Origin: Denitromonas halophila
GTDB taxonomy: Bacteria > Pseudomonadota > Gammaproteobacteria > Burkholderiales > Rhodocyclaceae
Reading direction: 5' to 3'
Length of the DNA stretch: 64,000 bases
Assembly: GCF_007625155.1 (NCBI RefSeq)
Contig: NZ_VMNK01000023.1
Location: 1-64,000 of the forward strand
The notes beneath the pieces were generated by a model, which worked only from the letters and a program-made list of their open reading frames with translations, was not told the DNA's origin and did not search any database. How positions within the stretch are numbered: position 1 is the first letter of the stretch; each line of letters starts with the position of its first letter. Of the stretch, positions 17,791-26,695 are shown piece after piece. Both the position numbers and the translations under genes were made by a program.

Positions 17791-19697
17791 TACTGCCCTC
17801 CGGCTCCGCTCCCGCCCCCGCGCAGGAACGACTCGAACATCATCAAAGTCCAAAGTGGCGCGCTGTAATCCCGGCGTCCGGATTGGTGATCGTCCACCAT
17901 GCGCGTCAAAGCCGCCATATCGAACACGCCGGAGTCAGCCATGACCGCACCCGTCAGACGCTCACGGACGCGGTCTTTGAGGGGACCACGGAACCAACGT
18001 GCCAGCGGCACGGCAAAGCCCATTTTCGGACGATAGAGCACGTCATTCGGCAAGACTGGCTCAAGGGACTTCTTGAACAGGAATTTTCCCTCCTGGCCGC
18101 GGATTTTCAGATCATTCGGCAGGCCGGCGAGCCACTCCACCAGCGGGTGATCCATCAAAGGTTCGCGCACCTCAAGCGAGTGAGCCATGCTGGCGCGATC
18201 GACTTTGGTGTTGATATCACCCACCAGATAGGTCTTAAGGTCGAGATACTGGATTTGCGCCAACGGGTCTTCTGTCTGGGCATTGCCGGCGTGGCGCCGG
18301 AACACTTCCAGCGCGTTGTATCCGCCCAACTCCCGCTTGAAGCTATCAGAGAAAACCTGACTGCGCAGATCGTTGCGCAGGATGGACACTGAATGGAAAT
18401 AGGCCTCCACCGAATCCCGCGCGATGGCCTGAAAGGTGGTTTTGGCGCGAAACATGCGCGGCGCCCAATCGGCCTTGGGATAGGCGTAACCGAGCGCGCC
18501 AAACAACGGCCGACGCAGCCCCAGCGGCATCGCATCGCGCATGCGCTGCTCCATCATGTGGAGACGGTAGCGGCGATAGCCCCCAAAGCTCTCATCGCCA
18601 CCATCGCCCGACAAGGCGACGGTGACATGCTTGCGCGCGAGTTCGCACACCCGGTAGGTCGGGATGGCGGAGCTATCGGCGTAGGGCTCGTCGTAGAGCG
18701 CGGAGAGCTTGTCGATCAGGTCGAAATCGTCGGACATGACGGTTTCGGTGTGGTGGTTGGTGTGGTAGCGATCGGCCACCATCTTGGCAAACTCGGATTC
18801 GTTGAAGGCCGGGTCGTCGAAGCCGATCGAGCAGGTATTGACCGGCCCGGACGACAGGTCCGCCATGGTCGCCACCACGGCGCTCGAATCCACCCCACCA
18901 GAAAGGAATGCGCCCAGCGGCACTTCGGAAATCATGCGCAGGCGAATCGATTCGTGAAGCCGCTCATTGAGCTCGGCCACGGCATCATCCAGGCTGATCG
19001 GGTTGTCGAGCGTAAAGCGGACATCCCAATACGGCCGACTCGCCGGGATCGGCTGGCCGCGCCGGAGGGTTAACGTATGACCGGGATCGAGCTTGGCTGC
19101 GCCCTTGAAAATCGTGCGTGGCTCCGCCGCATAACCCAACGCAAAATACTCTTCGACCGCCAGCGGATCGATGCGTCGATCCAGCCCGGGATGCGCCATC
19201 AGCACTTTGAGCTCTGAGCCAAAAGCAAAGCTGCCGTCTTTCATCACCCCGTAGAACAAGGGTTTGACGCCGAGTCGATCACGGGCCAGAAACAAGGTTT
19301 GCCGGTTACGATCCCACAGCGCGAAGGCAAACATGCCGCGAAAACGCTCGACGCAGGCCTCGCCCCACGCCTCCCACGCATGAACGATGACTTCGGTGTC
19401 GCTGTGCGTGCGAAACACATGGCCCAGCGCCTCAAGCTCGGGAACCAACGACTGATAGTTGTAGATCTCACCGTTGAAGACCACTGCGACAGAGTGATCT
19501 TCGTTGAACAGCGGTTGTTGACCGGTTGCCAGGTCGATGATCGACAAACGGCGGTGCGCGAGCGCAACGCCCGGCTCAAAGTGATAACCACCTTCGTCCG
19601 GACCGCGATGGTATTGCACGTCGCTCATGCGCGTGACGAGGTCTCGCGAAAAATCCCGACGTCCTTCCAGATCAAACAGACCGGCAATGCCGCACAT
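17790..19697 (-). CDS. Exosortase A system amidotransferase (asparagine synthase-like, TIGR03108)
   Basis: A 635-residue class II glutamine amidotransferase. The N-terminal catalytic cysteine follows the initiator (MCGIAGLFDLEGRRDF), with the glutaminase motif NGEIYNYQ near 96. The C-terminal synthetase domain has the PP-loop SGGVDSS near 265. The protein resembles AsnB but belongs to the branch found with XrtA. It probably amidates a carboxyl group, for example of a uronic acid in the exopolysaccharide; this is inference. It is coupled to the PssD-like gene by a one-base overlap. Confidence 0.92.
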   Translation of the reverse strand: MCGIAGLFDLEGRRDFSRDLVTRMSDVQYHRGPDEGGYHFEPGVALAHRRLSIIDLATGQQPLFNEDHSVAVVFNGEIYNYQSLVPELEALGHVFRTHSDTEVIVHAWEAWGEACVERFRGMFAFALWDRNRQTLFLARDRLGVKPLFYGVMKDGSFAFGSELKVLMAHPGLDRRIDPLAVEEYFALGYAAEPRTIFKGAAKLDPGHTLTLRRGQPIPASRPYWDVRFTLDNPISLDDAVAELNERLHESIRLRMISEVPLGAFLSGGVDSSAVVATMADLSSGPVNTCSIGFDDPAFNESEFAKMVADRYHTNHHTETVMSDDFDLIDKLSALYDEPYADSSAIPTYRVCELARKHVTVALSGDGGDESFGGYRRYRLHMMEQRMRDAMPLGLRRPLFGALGYAYPKADWAPRMFRAKTTFQAIARDSVEAYFHSVSILRNDLRSQVFSDSFKRELGGYNALEVFRRHAGNAQTEDPLAQIQYLDLKTYLVGDINTKVDRASMAHSLEVREPLMDHPLVEWLAGLPNDLKIRGQEGKFLFKKSLEPVLPNDVLYRPKMGFAVPLARWFRGPLKDRVRERLTGAVMADSGVFDMAALTRMVDDHQSGRRDYSAPLWTLMMFESFLRGGGSGAGGQ

Positions 19698-19707
19698 AGA
19701 TTGCTTC

Positions 19708-20898
19708 TCAGGTTCTTGAATTCATCTCGGACCCCACCACAACGGTTCGGGCCAGCGTTTGATCGTACAGGGCCAAGTAGCGATCTACCATCGCTTCAAG
19801 GCTAAACTGCGTCACGGCACGTGCGCGCGCCGCATGAGACATCTGCTGACGTCGCGCCGGATCTTTCGCCATGCTGGACATGGCCTCGGCCAAAGCACTT
19901 GGATCGCCCGGCGGCACTAGCCATCCGGTTTCGCCGTCGACCACCAGCTCTTCATTCCCCCCAACCCGGGTCGCAATCACGGGCAAACCACATGCCATCG
20001 CTTCCAACAAGGTGTTTGAAATGCCTTCCGCCTGCGATGGTAAAACGAAGCAGTCGAGCGCGGCCATGATCGCCGGCACATCATCCCGCGCACCAGCCAA
20101 CCACACGACATCCTTCAACCCGGCCGCGGCGATCTGCGCTTCAACTTCGGCACGGAGCGGACCATCACCCACCAGCACCAAGCGTGCCGCGAGTGCCTCA
20201 GCACTACCCGCCGCACGCCACGCGGCGAACGCACGCACCAGATTGAGCTGATCCTTGACCGCCTGAAGGCGCCCGACCGTACCGAAAAACAGGCCACCAC
20301 CGCTCAAAAATTCCGACGGAGCGTCCGGCAACTCGGTACGCTCTGCCCGCACCAAAAAGCGCATCACATCGACACCGTTACAGATCCGTGTCACCCGAGC
20401 AGCCGCAATGCCAACACCTTGGGTCAAATATGACGAGAGCTGCGCTGACAAGGCGATGTACTGTGTCACGAATGGCGAATGAAGCCTCCGCAGAAGACGA
20501 TATTTCCGCGACGCACCGCCTGGGTCTGACGTATCCCAGCCATGCTCGCCATGGATGCGCACCGGCACCCGAGCAATCCAGGCAGGCAACGTCATTTCAA
20601 GCGCCGCCAGATTGCGTGTGTGCACAATGGCCGGATTGAGCTTTCGCAACAACCGATACATCGCCCCGAAAAGCTTGAAACCATGCCCCGGAGGTTTGTG
20701 AAGAGAGATGAACTCAACATCGGGACGAGTCACTCGCTTGATGAAATCGCTGTCACAGTCCGACAGCGCGATCACCACATGGCGATATCGACCAATCGGC
20801 ATGCGATTGATGAGATTGACGACACCGTTCTCCAGGCCACCGATACGAAAGCTGTAGAGCACATGCGCCACAAGCGGCGGAGCAGCCACCTCCGTCAT
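19708..20898 (-). CDS. XrtA/PEP-CTERM-associated glycosyltransferase (TIGR03088)
   Basis: A 396-residue GT4 enzyme. It has the family-specific opening VAHVLYSFRIGGLENGVVNL and RIHGEHGWD near residue 118. The donor site is EGISNTLLEAMACGLPVIAT. It participates in repeat-unit assembly. The ATG at 20898 overlaps the exosortase stop (TGATG). The amidotransferase gene follows after 10 bases. Confidence 0.92.
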   Translation of the reverse strand: MTEVAAPPLVAHVLYSFRIGGLENGVVNLINRMPIGRYRHVVIALSDCDSDFIKRVTRPDVEFISLHKPPGHGFKLFGAMYRLLRKLNPAIVHTRNLAALEMTLPAWIARVPVRIHGEHGWDTSDPGGASRKYRLLRRLHSPFVTQYIALSAQLSSYLTQGVGIAAARVTRICNGVDVMRFLVRAERTELPDAPSEFLSGGGLFFGTVGRLQAVKDQLNLVRAFAAWRAAGSAEALAARLVLVGDGPLRAEVEAQIAAAGLKDVVWLAGARDDVPAIMAALDCFVLPSQAEGISNTLLEAMACGLPVIATRVGGNEELVVDGETGWLVPPGDPSALAEAMSSMAKDPARRQQMSHAARARAVTQFSLEAMVDRYLALYDQTLARTVVVGSEMNSRT

Positions 20899-22436
20899 CA
20901 ATCCTTTGCCTCAAAAACGGCATCAATCGCGTGCCCGATCTGCCCGTGGTTCTCCTCAAGAAACGCCACCGCAAGCTTGCGAGCTTCAGCCTTGTCATCC
21001 CCGGGAACGGCAATGACGAGATGCGCACCATCATCCCGACCCAGACTCAATCGACGCAAGGCAATACGGAAGGTGGCGAGATAATCGTTACCTTCAACAT
21101 GCTCACCAATCCGATACCAATGCCAGATATTCAGCGCACCGGCCGGACCAATCAGGCGCGCATAGTTTGTCTGACCGACAGGCATGGCATCGTCAGCCTC
21201 TTCGACAATCCGCCAAGTCTTTCTCTCAGGCCGGAGCTGATTTGACCAGGCCACCATTTCATGTCCCGGCGCCTGATCCGCATAGAGCGCGACGTACAGA
21301 CTGACAACATCACTGTCTCGGCGATAAACGGTGCCGGACTCACCGCGAAAGCCGTGATAATCGGGGCGAAATACCTGAGTATCAGGATCGACGTCCCAGC
21401 CCTCAGCGAGTGCCGGCGGGCTCATGCCTAGCTGAAGATCGCTGTTGGTCGGGCGAACCATAGCACCGGCCCAGGCTGTCATGGCAAGCAAAAGAACAAC
21501 CACGACTACGCCCAGCAGAACAGTTGCACGCGGGGTCCCAGTCTGACCCTTCCAGCCGTGGACTTGCTGGACCTCATCCGGATCGACCCAACGATTGCCA
21601 ATCCAGAACATGACCATGATCACCACCCCAAAAAACACCCAGCCATAGATCAGGTGGTCGACCCCCACGGCAAGTTCGTTATTGCTGAGGTATCCGATCA
21701 GCACAATCATGTAGGCACGAAACCAATTGGCGATGACCGGCACGAGCAGCGCAACCACGATAAACATGGCTCGCTTGATCAAGCTGCGATAGCTAAGGTA
21801 AGCGTAGAGCGTGCCGACCATGAACGACGCAATCAGATAACGAATGCCGCTGCAGGCCTCTACGACCGACCAACGGCCGTTTGGCACAACAAAATAGTGT
21901 CCTTCCTGGAACACAGGCACGCCCGTCAGACGCAATGCGCGAACGGTAAATTCGGCCGTGTAATCCATCATCGTCGGCACCAGGAAATCCCCCGCCGGCG
22001 CCATGAAAAACAAGAACAGCATGGGGAATGCGATTACACGAAAAAACCGGTGCCCAACGCACAGCCAGACCAGCAGCACAAGAACAGCAGTGGCTGCCAA
22101 ATGCTCAACACTTGCAATACTGAATGCGACCCCGGCACACCAAATCACAATGGCCACAACCAGCGGCAACAGCATCGACCAGGCCGGTTGAGGTGCGACA
22201 GCGTTCAATGGCCCCCGACGCGTCCAGATCAGGTAGGCCGAAATCGGCAACACCACCATGCCATGTGCAAAGGTGCCTGATCGCATCCACAGTTCCGCCA
22301 TATCGCGAAAACTCGGCCAGAACGCAAGCAACCAACCCAGCAGCAGGATCAGTAGCAATCCAAGATTATGCGCAAGCATTCCGCGCTCACCCGGCTCGTT
22401 CTCTTTTACGTCGATGGGCATGGAATCGGTTGTCAT
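20898..22436 (-). CDS. xrtA: Exosortase A fused to EpsI domain (XrtA)
   Basis: A 512-residue inner membrane protein. The N-terminal two thirds form the exosortase fold with about eight helices and the catalytic triad positions: Cys in EACSGIR near 195, Arg in NWFRAY near 240 and His in VDHLIYGW near 261. The C-terminal third is the periplasmic EpsI domain. Exosortase cleaves the C-terminal PEP-CTERM sorting tail of exported proteins and is linked to exopolysaccharide display. No PEP-CTERM substrate is seen in the window. The ATG at 22436 is a choice among several in-frame starts; earlier ones at 22460 and 22490 would overlap the upstream glycosyltransferase more deeply. Confidence 0.94.
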   Translation of the reverse strand: MTTDSMPIDVKENEPGERGMLAHNLGLLLILLLGWLLAFWPSFRDMAELWMRSGTFAHGMVVLPISAYLIWTRRGPLNAVAPQPAWSMLLPLVVAIVIWCAGVAFSIASVEHLAATAVLVLLVWLCVGHRFFRVIAFPMLFLFFMAPAGDFLVPTMMDYTAEFTVRALRLTGVPVFQEGHYFVVPNGRWSVVEACSGIRYLIASFMVGTLYAYLSYRSLIKRAMFIVVALLVPVIANWFRAYMIVLIGYLSNNELAVGVDHLIYGWVFFGVVIMVMFWIGNRWVDPDEVQQVHGWKGQTGTPRATVLLGVVVVVLLLAMTAWAGAMVRPTNSDLQLGMSPPALAEGWDVDPDTQVFRPDYHGFRGESGTVYRRDSDVVSLYVALYADQAPGHEMVAWSNQLRPERKTWRIVEEADDAMPVGQTNYARLIGPAGALNIWHWYRIGEHVEGNDYLATFRIALRRLSLGRDDGAHLVIAVPGDDKAEARKLAVAFLEENHGQIGHAIDAVFEAKD

Positions 22437-22444
22437 TGAATTCG

Positions 22445-23641
22445 TCAAGCGGTCAAACATTGGGAAACGGCAGACAGGTGGGCTGGCCAAGCATAAGCGT
22501 TCAAGATCAAATCACGTGCTCGCTGCCCCATGTCGCGTGCCTTTGGCTCAAGGCAGCGTTCAATGGCGGCCACGTAGTCGCCCGGCGTCTCGGCCTCCTC
22601 ATGGGTCAGGCCGACCATGCCACGCAAGCCAGTTGCGGACGCATTGGAGACAACCACGGGTCGAGCCATTGCCATGGCCTCCAACACCTTGTTTTGGATA
22701 CCTCTTGCCACACGCAGCGGGGCCACAACAACATCGGCATGATGCACATAGGGTCTGACGTCTGGCACCGTGCCGGTCACGTGAACATTTTCGAGCGCGT
22801 CGAGCGCCCTGACCGACGGCGCCGGGTTCATTCCGACAACGTGAAAGTGCGCCATTGGATGACGCGCCCGAACGAGCGGCAACACCTCGTTGGCGAACCA
22901 GCAAGCAGCATCAATATTGGGCCAGTAGTCCATGGCGCCGGCAAACACCAGATGGGGGCCGGCCGCTTCGTATGGAGAAACACCCCCATTGACGGGAGAA
23001 AAGAACTCCGCATCCACACCGTTTTCGACCACCAATGTTTTGCCGCCCAACTGCGGAACACCCTGTAAGAAGAGGTCTGTCTCCGCGCGAGTGACAAAAC
23101 TGGCGTAATCTGCCCGTTCGGCCCAGCGCTGTTCGAAGCGACCAAGCAAACGCCCTTCCCTGCGGTACAACCATGACATCGGCCACCGGCGAGACTCGCT
23201 GTATTGGGTCCACTTGGCCGAATCGACATCACAAAAATCGATAAAGGTGCGGTCGAGATGAACGCCTTCCAGATACTGAGCCATCGCACCGCTGAACACC
23301 ACGGCCTGCCGAATACCCTGGGTCTCCACCGTATCGCGCACCCAGCTCGACAAGGCGCGATCACGATAATAAGGAATGGTGAGTGCTTCGCCACCAAACA
23401 AGCCGGTCAAGCTCTTGATGCGCCCGACAACCGGATTGAGCCGCCCCACATGCGCAGAGGCACACCACTGGTCAAGCGCTGGCACATGCTGCCAGTCGTC
23501 AGGATGATCAACAAATGTCCCAAGGTGCACCTCGAAATGCTCTGCGAGATGCTTCAGCAGGTGAAACGACCGCAGCTTATCGCCCTTGTTGGGCGGGTAC
23601 GGAATGCGATGGACCAGATAGAGCAGTGGCGGTTTGTCCAT
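22445..23641 (-). CDS. XrtA/PEP-CTERM-associated glycosyltransferase (TIGR03087)
   Basis: A 398-residue GT4-like enzyme beginning MDKPPLLYLVHRIPYPPNKG, the diagnostic start of the sugar transferase family next to exosortase A. The segment GIQNKVLEAMAMARPVVVS is the donor site. The ATG at 23641 lies two bases after the FemAB gene stop (TGAGCATG), so the 23-codon extension to 23710 was rejected. It contributes a sugar to the exopolysaccharide unit; specificity is unknown. Confidence 0.92.
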   Translation of the reverse strand: MDKPPLLYLVHRIPYPPNKGDKLRSFHLLKHLAEHFEVHLGTFVDHPDDWQHVPALDQWCASAHVGRLNPVVGRIKSLTGLFGGEALTIPYYRDRALSSWVRDTVETQGIRQAVVFSGAMAQYLEGVHLDRTFIDFCDVDSAKWTQYSESRRWPMSWLYRREGRLLGRFEQRWAERADYASFVTRAETDLFLQGVPQLGGKTLVVENGVDAEFFSPVNGGVSPYEAAGPHLVFAGAMDYWPNIDAACWFANEVLPLVRARHPMAHFHVVGMNPAPSVRALDALENVHVTGTVPDVRPYVHHADVVVAPLRVARGIQNKVLEAMAMARPVVVSNASATGLRGMVGLTHEEAETPGDYVAAIERCLEPKARDMGQRARDLILNAYAWPAHLSAVSQCLTA

Positions 23642-23643
23642 GC

Positions 23644-24681
23644 TCAGCCCAGGTTCCGCACGATGTAGGGGCCGAGTGCATTGGCCACGGGCAAGGGCAA
23701 GCGCTTCCACATCGCAATGAAGGCGCGGTACTTGGGATTCATGGGATTGTTTTGCGGCACGGCGTCACGCTTGTACAAGCGGTATTCGTAAGACAAAGGT
23801 TGCGGCTCAAACCCCCAGTTCTTTTTAAAACTGTAGGGGCCGGTGCCGATCTTGCTGCGCCCGTAGTCGAAGAGGCGCGCGCCACGGGCACAGGCTTGCT
23901 GCATGAGGGCCCAGTATTTGAAATCATTGGCCGCGAGGCTCCGCGCAGCCAGGTCGTCGCCGGCATAGTACGGCAAGACTTCATCTCGGAAGTAGAAGCT
24001 GAGGACGCTCGACAGTGTCTTGCCCTCAGGGCTCGTCACCGTCAGCACTTCACATTTCTCACCAAAGACATCCTGAAGCGAGGCAAAGAAGCGCTTGGGT
24101 AGCGCGGGCGTGCCATGGCGACGGACGTTGTCGGCGTAGAGCGCGAAAAACCGCTCTACGTCGGGGTCAATGTGGCTCACGAGGCCATTTTTGATGCCTT
24201 TTCTCACCATCGCCCGCTGCTTGCGGGGCACAGCGGCGAGGTTCGCTTCGACATCGGGGTCTAGCGTCTTGCGAAAAGTGACGTACAGATCCTGTCGCGG
24301 CCAGTCGGTGTGGCGGGCGACCAGATTACGATACTCGAGGTGCTGAACACCCCGCGCCAGCGCGATGCGCTCGGCCTCGGCTTCCAGCAGGGGCACCGCA
24401 GTGGCCTCGCCAACGACCCCGCCGTAGACGCAAAACGGCAGCGATGTCAGTGAATGGCCAAACAGGCGGCTCTGCACTTCGGCCAGCGGCAAAACGGCGA
24501 CAATCTCGCCGCCTCGGCGCGCATAGAGAAAATGGGTGCGATGACCGAACACGTCCTCCATCAGCCCCTGCCAGGCGGCCTGATGAAAAAACGTGGCGTC
24601 GGGGCACTTGAACACGAAGGCGTCCCATGCAGCGTGGTCACTCTCGGTCAAATGGTGAATCGTTAGATCGGGGTGTGACAT
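23644..24681 (-). CDS. FemAB-family XrtA/PEP-CTERM system-associated protein (TIGR03019)
   Basis: A 345-residue GNAT-fold protein of the FemAB type (opening LTIHHLTESDHAAWDAFV; conserved LFDYGRSKIGTGPYSFKKNWG near residue 285). FemAB proteins transfer aminoacyl groups from tRNA to peptidoglycan peptides. The XrtA-associated branch may aminoacylate a sugar or another acceptor, but this has not been shown. It stands between the DUF3473 deacetylase and TIGR03087 glycosyltransferase genes, in the usual order of these loci. Confidence 0.9.
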   Translation of the reverse strand: MSHPDLTIHHLTESDHAAWDAFVFKCPDATFFHQAAWQGLMEDVFGHRTHFLYARRGGEIVAVLPLAEVQSRLFGHSLTSLPFCVYGGVVGEATAVPLLEAEAERIALARGVQHLEYRNLVARHTDWPRQDLYVTFRKTLDPDVEANLAAVPRKQRAMVRKGIKNGLVSHIDPDVERFFALYADNVRRHGTPALPKRFFASLQDVFGEKCEVLTVTSPEGKTLSSVLSFYFRDEVLPYYAGDDLAARSLAANDFKYWALMQQACARGARLFDYGRSKIGTGPYSFKKNWGFEPQPLSYEYRLYKRDAVPQNNPMNPKYRAFIAMWKRLPLPVANALGPYIVRNLG

Positions 24682-24701
24682 GACATTCCGTAATCGAGGG
24701 C

Positions 24702-25535
24702 TTACGCCGCGTCGAGGAAGACCTCGTCCATGCGTCCCCAGGAAAAATCGGACATCAACTGGCGCAGTCTGCCCTCGGTGCGTGACAAATTGACGTAGTG
24801 GCGAAAGCGGGTCTTCAAGGTCGTTCCCTGCACCACCGGTTGGCCCGGATCGACCTCCCAGGGATGGAAGTAGAACATCGCTGAGCGCCGCTCTTGCTCA
24901 TTGACCCGACGGATCAACCACCGCGATGCCGAATACGGCAGCAGGCGAAAATAGCCACCACCGCCGGCCGGCAGATTGCGCCCAAGGTAGCGAACGGTGG
25001 TGATCGGCATCTCGATCAGACCGCTCTCAAGCCGATACGGAAAGCGCGGTGCATTCGGAACACCGTAGTGATCGTGCTTGACCAGATAGACGCTGGAGCT
25101 ATACAGGTAGCCGGCCTCGGCAATGCGGTCATGCGCCCAGGGGTTGCTCTCACCAATCGAAAAACTCGGCGCGCGGTAGCCCTTGACTTCGGTGCCGGCA
25201 ATATCCTCCAGTACCGATTTTGCGAGGCGAATATCCGCACCGAAAGCGTCCGGTGTTTGATCGCTCGCCCGCTGATGGGCATAGCCATGACTGGCCACTT
25301 CATGCCCTTCCATGGCGATCAGACGCACCAGATGCGGATAGCGCTCGGCGATCCAGCCCAAGGTAAAAAAGGTGCCCTTGGCGCCATATTCGTGAAGCAA
25401 GGACAGGATCAGATCCACATTGCGCTCAACACGGCACGGGACGGTATCCCACTGCCGGCGCGGAAAATGCGGCGCGAGGGCGGAGACCTGGAAGTAGTCC
25501 TCCACGTCGATGGTCAGCGCGTTGACGATACTCAT
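24702..25535 (-). CDS. XrtA system polysaccharide deacetylase (DUF3473 type, TIGR03006)
   Basis: A 277-residue NodB-fold protein. It begins MSIVNALTIDVEDYFQVSA, with the first catalytic aspartate pair in DVED, the metal-binding histidines in ASHGYAHQ and the fold-specific motif GYRAPSFSIG near 133. The DUF3473 C-terminal extension carries FYFHPWEVDPGQP. It is expected to remove N-acetyl groups from the exopolysaccharide. The ATG at 25535 overlaps the wecB stop by four bases, so the longer reading frame start inside wecB was rejected. Confidence 0.92.
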   Translation of the reverse strand: MSIVNALTIDVEDYFQVSALAPHFPRRQWDTVPCRVERNVDLILSLLHEYGAKGTFFTLGWIAERYPHLVRLIAMEGHEVASHGYAHQRASDQTPDAFGADIRLAKSVLEDIAGTEVKGYRAPSFSIGESNPWAHDRIAEAGYLYSSSVYLVKHDHYGVPNAPRFPYRLESGLIEMPITTVRYLGRNLPAGGGGYFRLLPYSASRWLIRRVNEQERRSAMFYFHPWEVDPGQPVVQGTTLKTRFRHYVNLSRTEGRLRQLMSDFSWGRMDEVFLDAA

Positions 25536-26695
25536 GCAGGCAACCCGGCCATCGCCAGCGCTTCGCGCTCGGCCAACCAAGCGGACAAATGGGCCGCGAT
25601 GCGCTCTGCCGCACATCCGTCCCAACCTTCGGGAATTCGGCCGCCCTTCCCGCCACCGGCGAGAATGGCATCAACGCCGTCGATGATCGCGCTTGCGTCA
25701 CCTGCGACGATGGTATTGGTGCCTTCGGTGACCGTAATCGGACGTTCGGTGCTTTCCCGCATGGTCAGGCATGGCACGCCGAGCGCGGTTGTTTCTTCCT
25801 GAATGCCGCCGGAGTCGGTCAACACAAGACGTGCGCTGGCCATCAGACCCAGCATTTCGAGATAGCCCTGCGGCGGCAGCACGAGAAAACCCGGCGCGTC
25901 GAGCAGTGCAGACAGGCCATGCGCCTCGATATTCTTGCGGGTTCGCGGGTGCAATGCGAACACCAGCGGCAGTTTCTGACTGACCACATGCAAAGTTTCG
26001 ATCAGACGGCGCAACATGACCGGATCGTCTACATTGGACGGACGATGCAAGGTCACCACGCCGAAGCCGGCGCGGATACGCTGCGGATCCAGCCCTGCCT
26101 GCGCCACCAGGGCCTCGGGCGCGACAGCCTTCTTCTGGTTGGCCATCAGGGTGTCGATCATGACGTTGCCGACAAACACCGCCCGTGCGGGATCAATCCC
26201 CTCCCGCGCCAGGTTGTCATGCGCCGAGCGCTCGGTGGTATAGAGAATGTCAGAGATCTGGTCGGTGAGGACACGATTGACCTCCTCAGGCATGCGCCGA
26301 TCACCACTGCGCAATCCGGCCTCGACATGGATCACCGGCACGTGACGCTTGGCCGCAACAAGCGCACAGGCAAGCGTTGAATTCACGTCGCCCACCACCA
26401 GCACGGCGCGCGCACCATGGGCTTCGATCACGGGTTCAAATCGCTTCATCACCTCGGCGGTCTGCACCGCGTGCGAGGCGGAGCCCACTTCCAGGTTGAT
26501 ATCCGCGCGCGGCAGTTCCAGATCGGTGAACAGTCGATCATTCATCGCCGCATCATAGTGTTGGCCGGTATGCACCAACAGCGTTGGAATCGCGGGAGAA
26601 TGCGCCGCAAAGGCGCGCATGATCGGCGCCATTTTCATGTAATTGGGGCGAGCACCAACAATGCAGATCACCGGGGGGACAACAGACTCAGTCAT
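25532..26695 (-). CDS. wecB: UDP-N-acetylglucosamine 2-epimerase, non-hydrolysing
   Basis: A 387-residue cytoplasmic GT-B fold epimerase (VGARPNYMKMAPI at the N-terminus, HVEAGLRSGDRRMPEEVNR near 125, DSGGIQEE near 285). It converts UDP-GlcNAc to UDP-ManNAc. Its position in the exopolysaccharide operon suggests a ManNAc or ManNAc-derived sugar in the repeat unit. No UDP-ManNAc dehydrogenase is seen nearby. Start and stop both overlap neighbours by four bases (ATGA), showing tight translational coupling with the ATPase and deacetylase genes. Confidence 0.94.
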   Translation of the reverse strand: MTESVVPPVICIVGARPNYMKMAPIMRAFAAHSPAIPTLLVHTGQHYDAAMNDRLFTDLELPRADINLEVGSASHAVQTAEVMKRFEPVIEAHGARAVLVVGDVNSTLACALVAAKRHVPVIHVEAGLRSGDRRMPEEVNRVLTDQISDILYTTERSAHDNLAREGIDPARAVFVGNVMIDTLMANQKKAVAPEALVAQAGLDPQRIRAGFGVVTLHRPSNVDDPVMLRRLIETLHVVSQKLPLVFALHPRTRKNIEAHGLSALLDAPGFLVLPPQGYLEMLGLMASARLVLTDSGGIQEETTALGVPCLTMRESTERPITVTEGTNTIVAGDASAIIDGVDAILAGGGKGGRIPEGWDGCAAERIAAHLSAWLAEREALAMAGLPA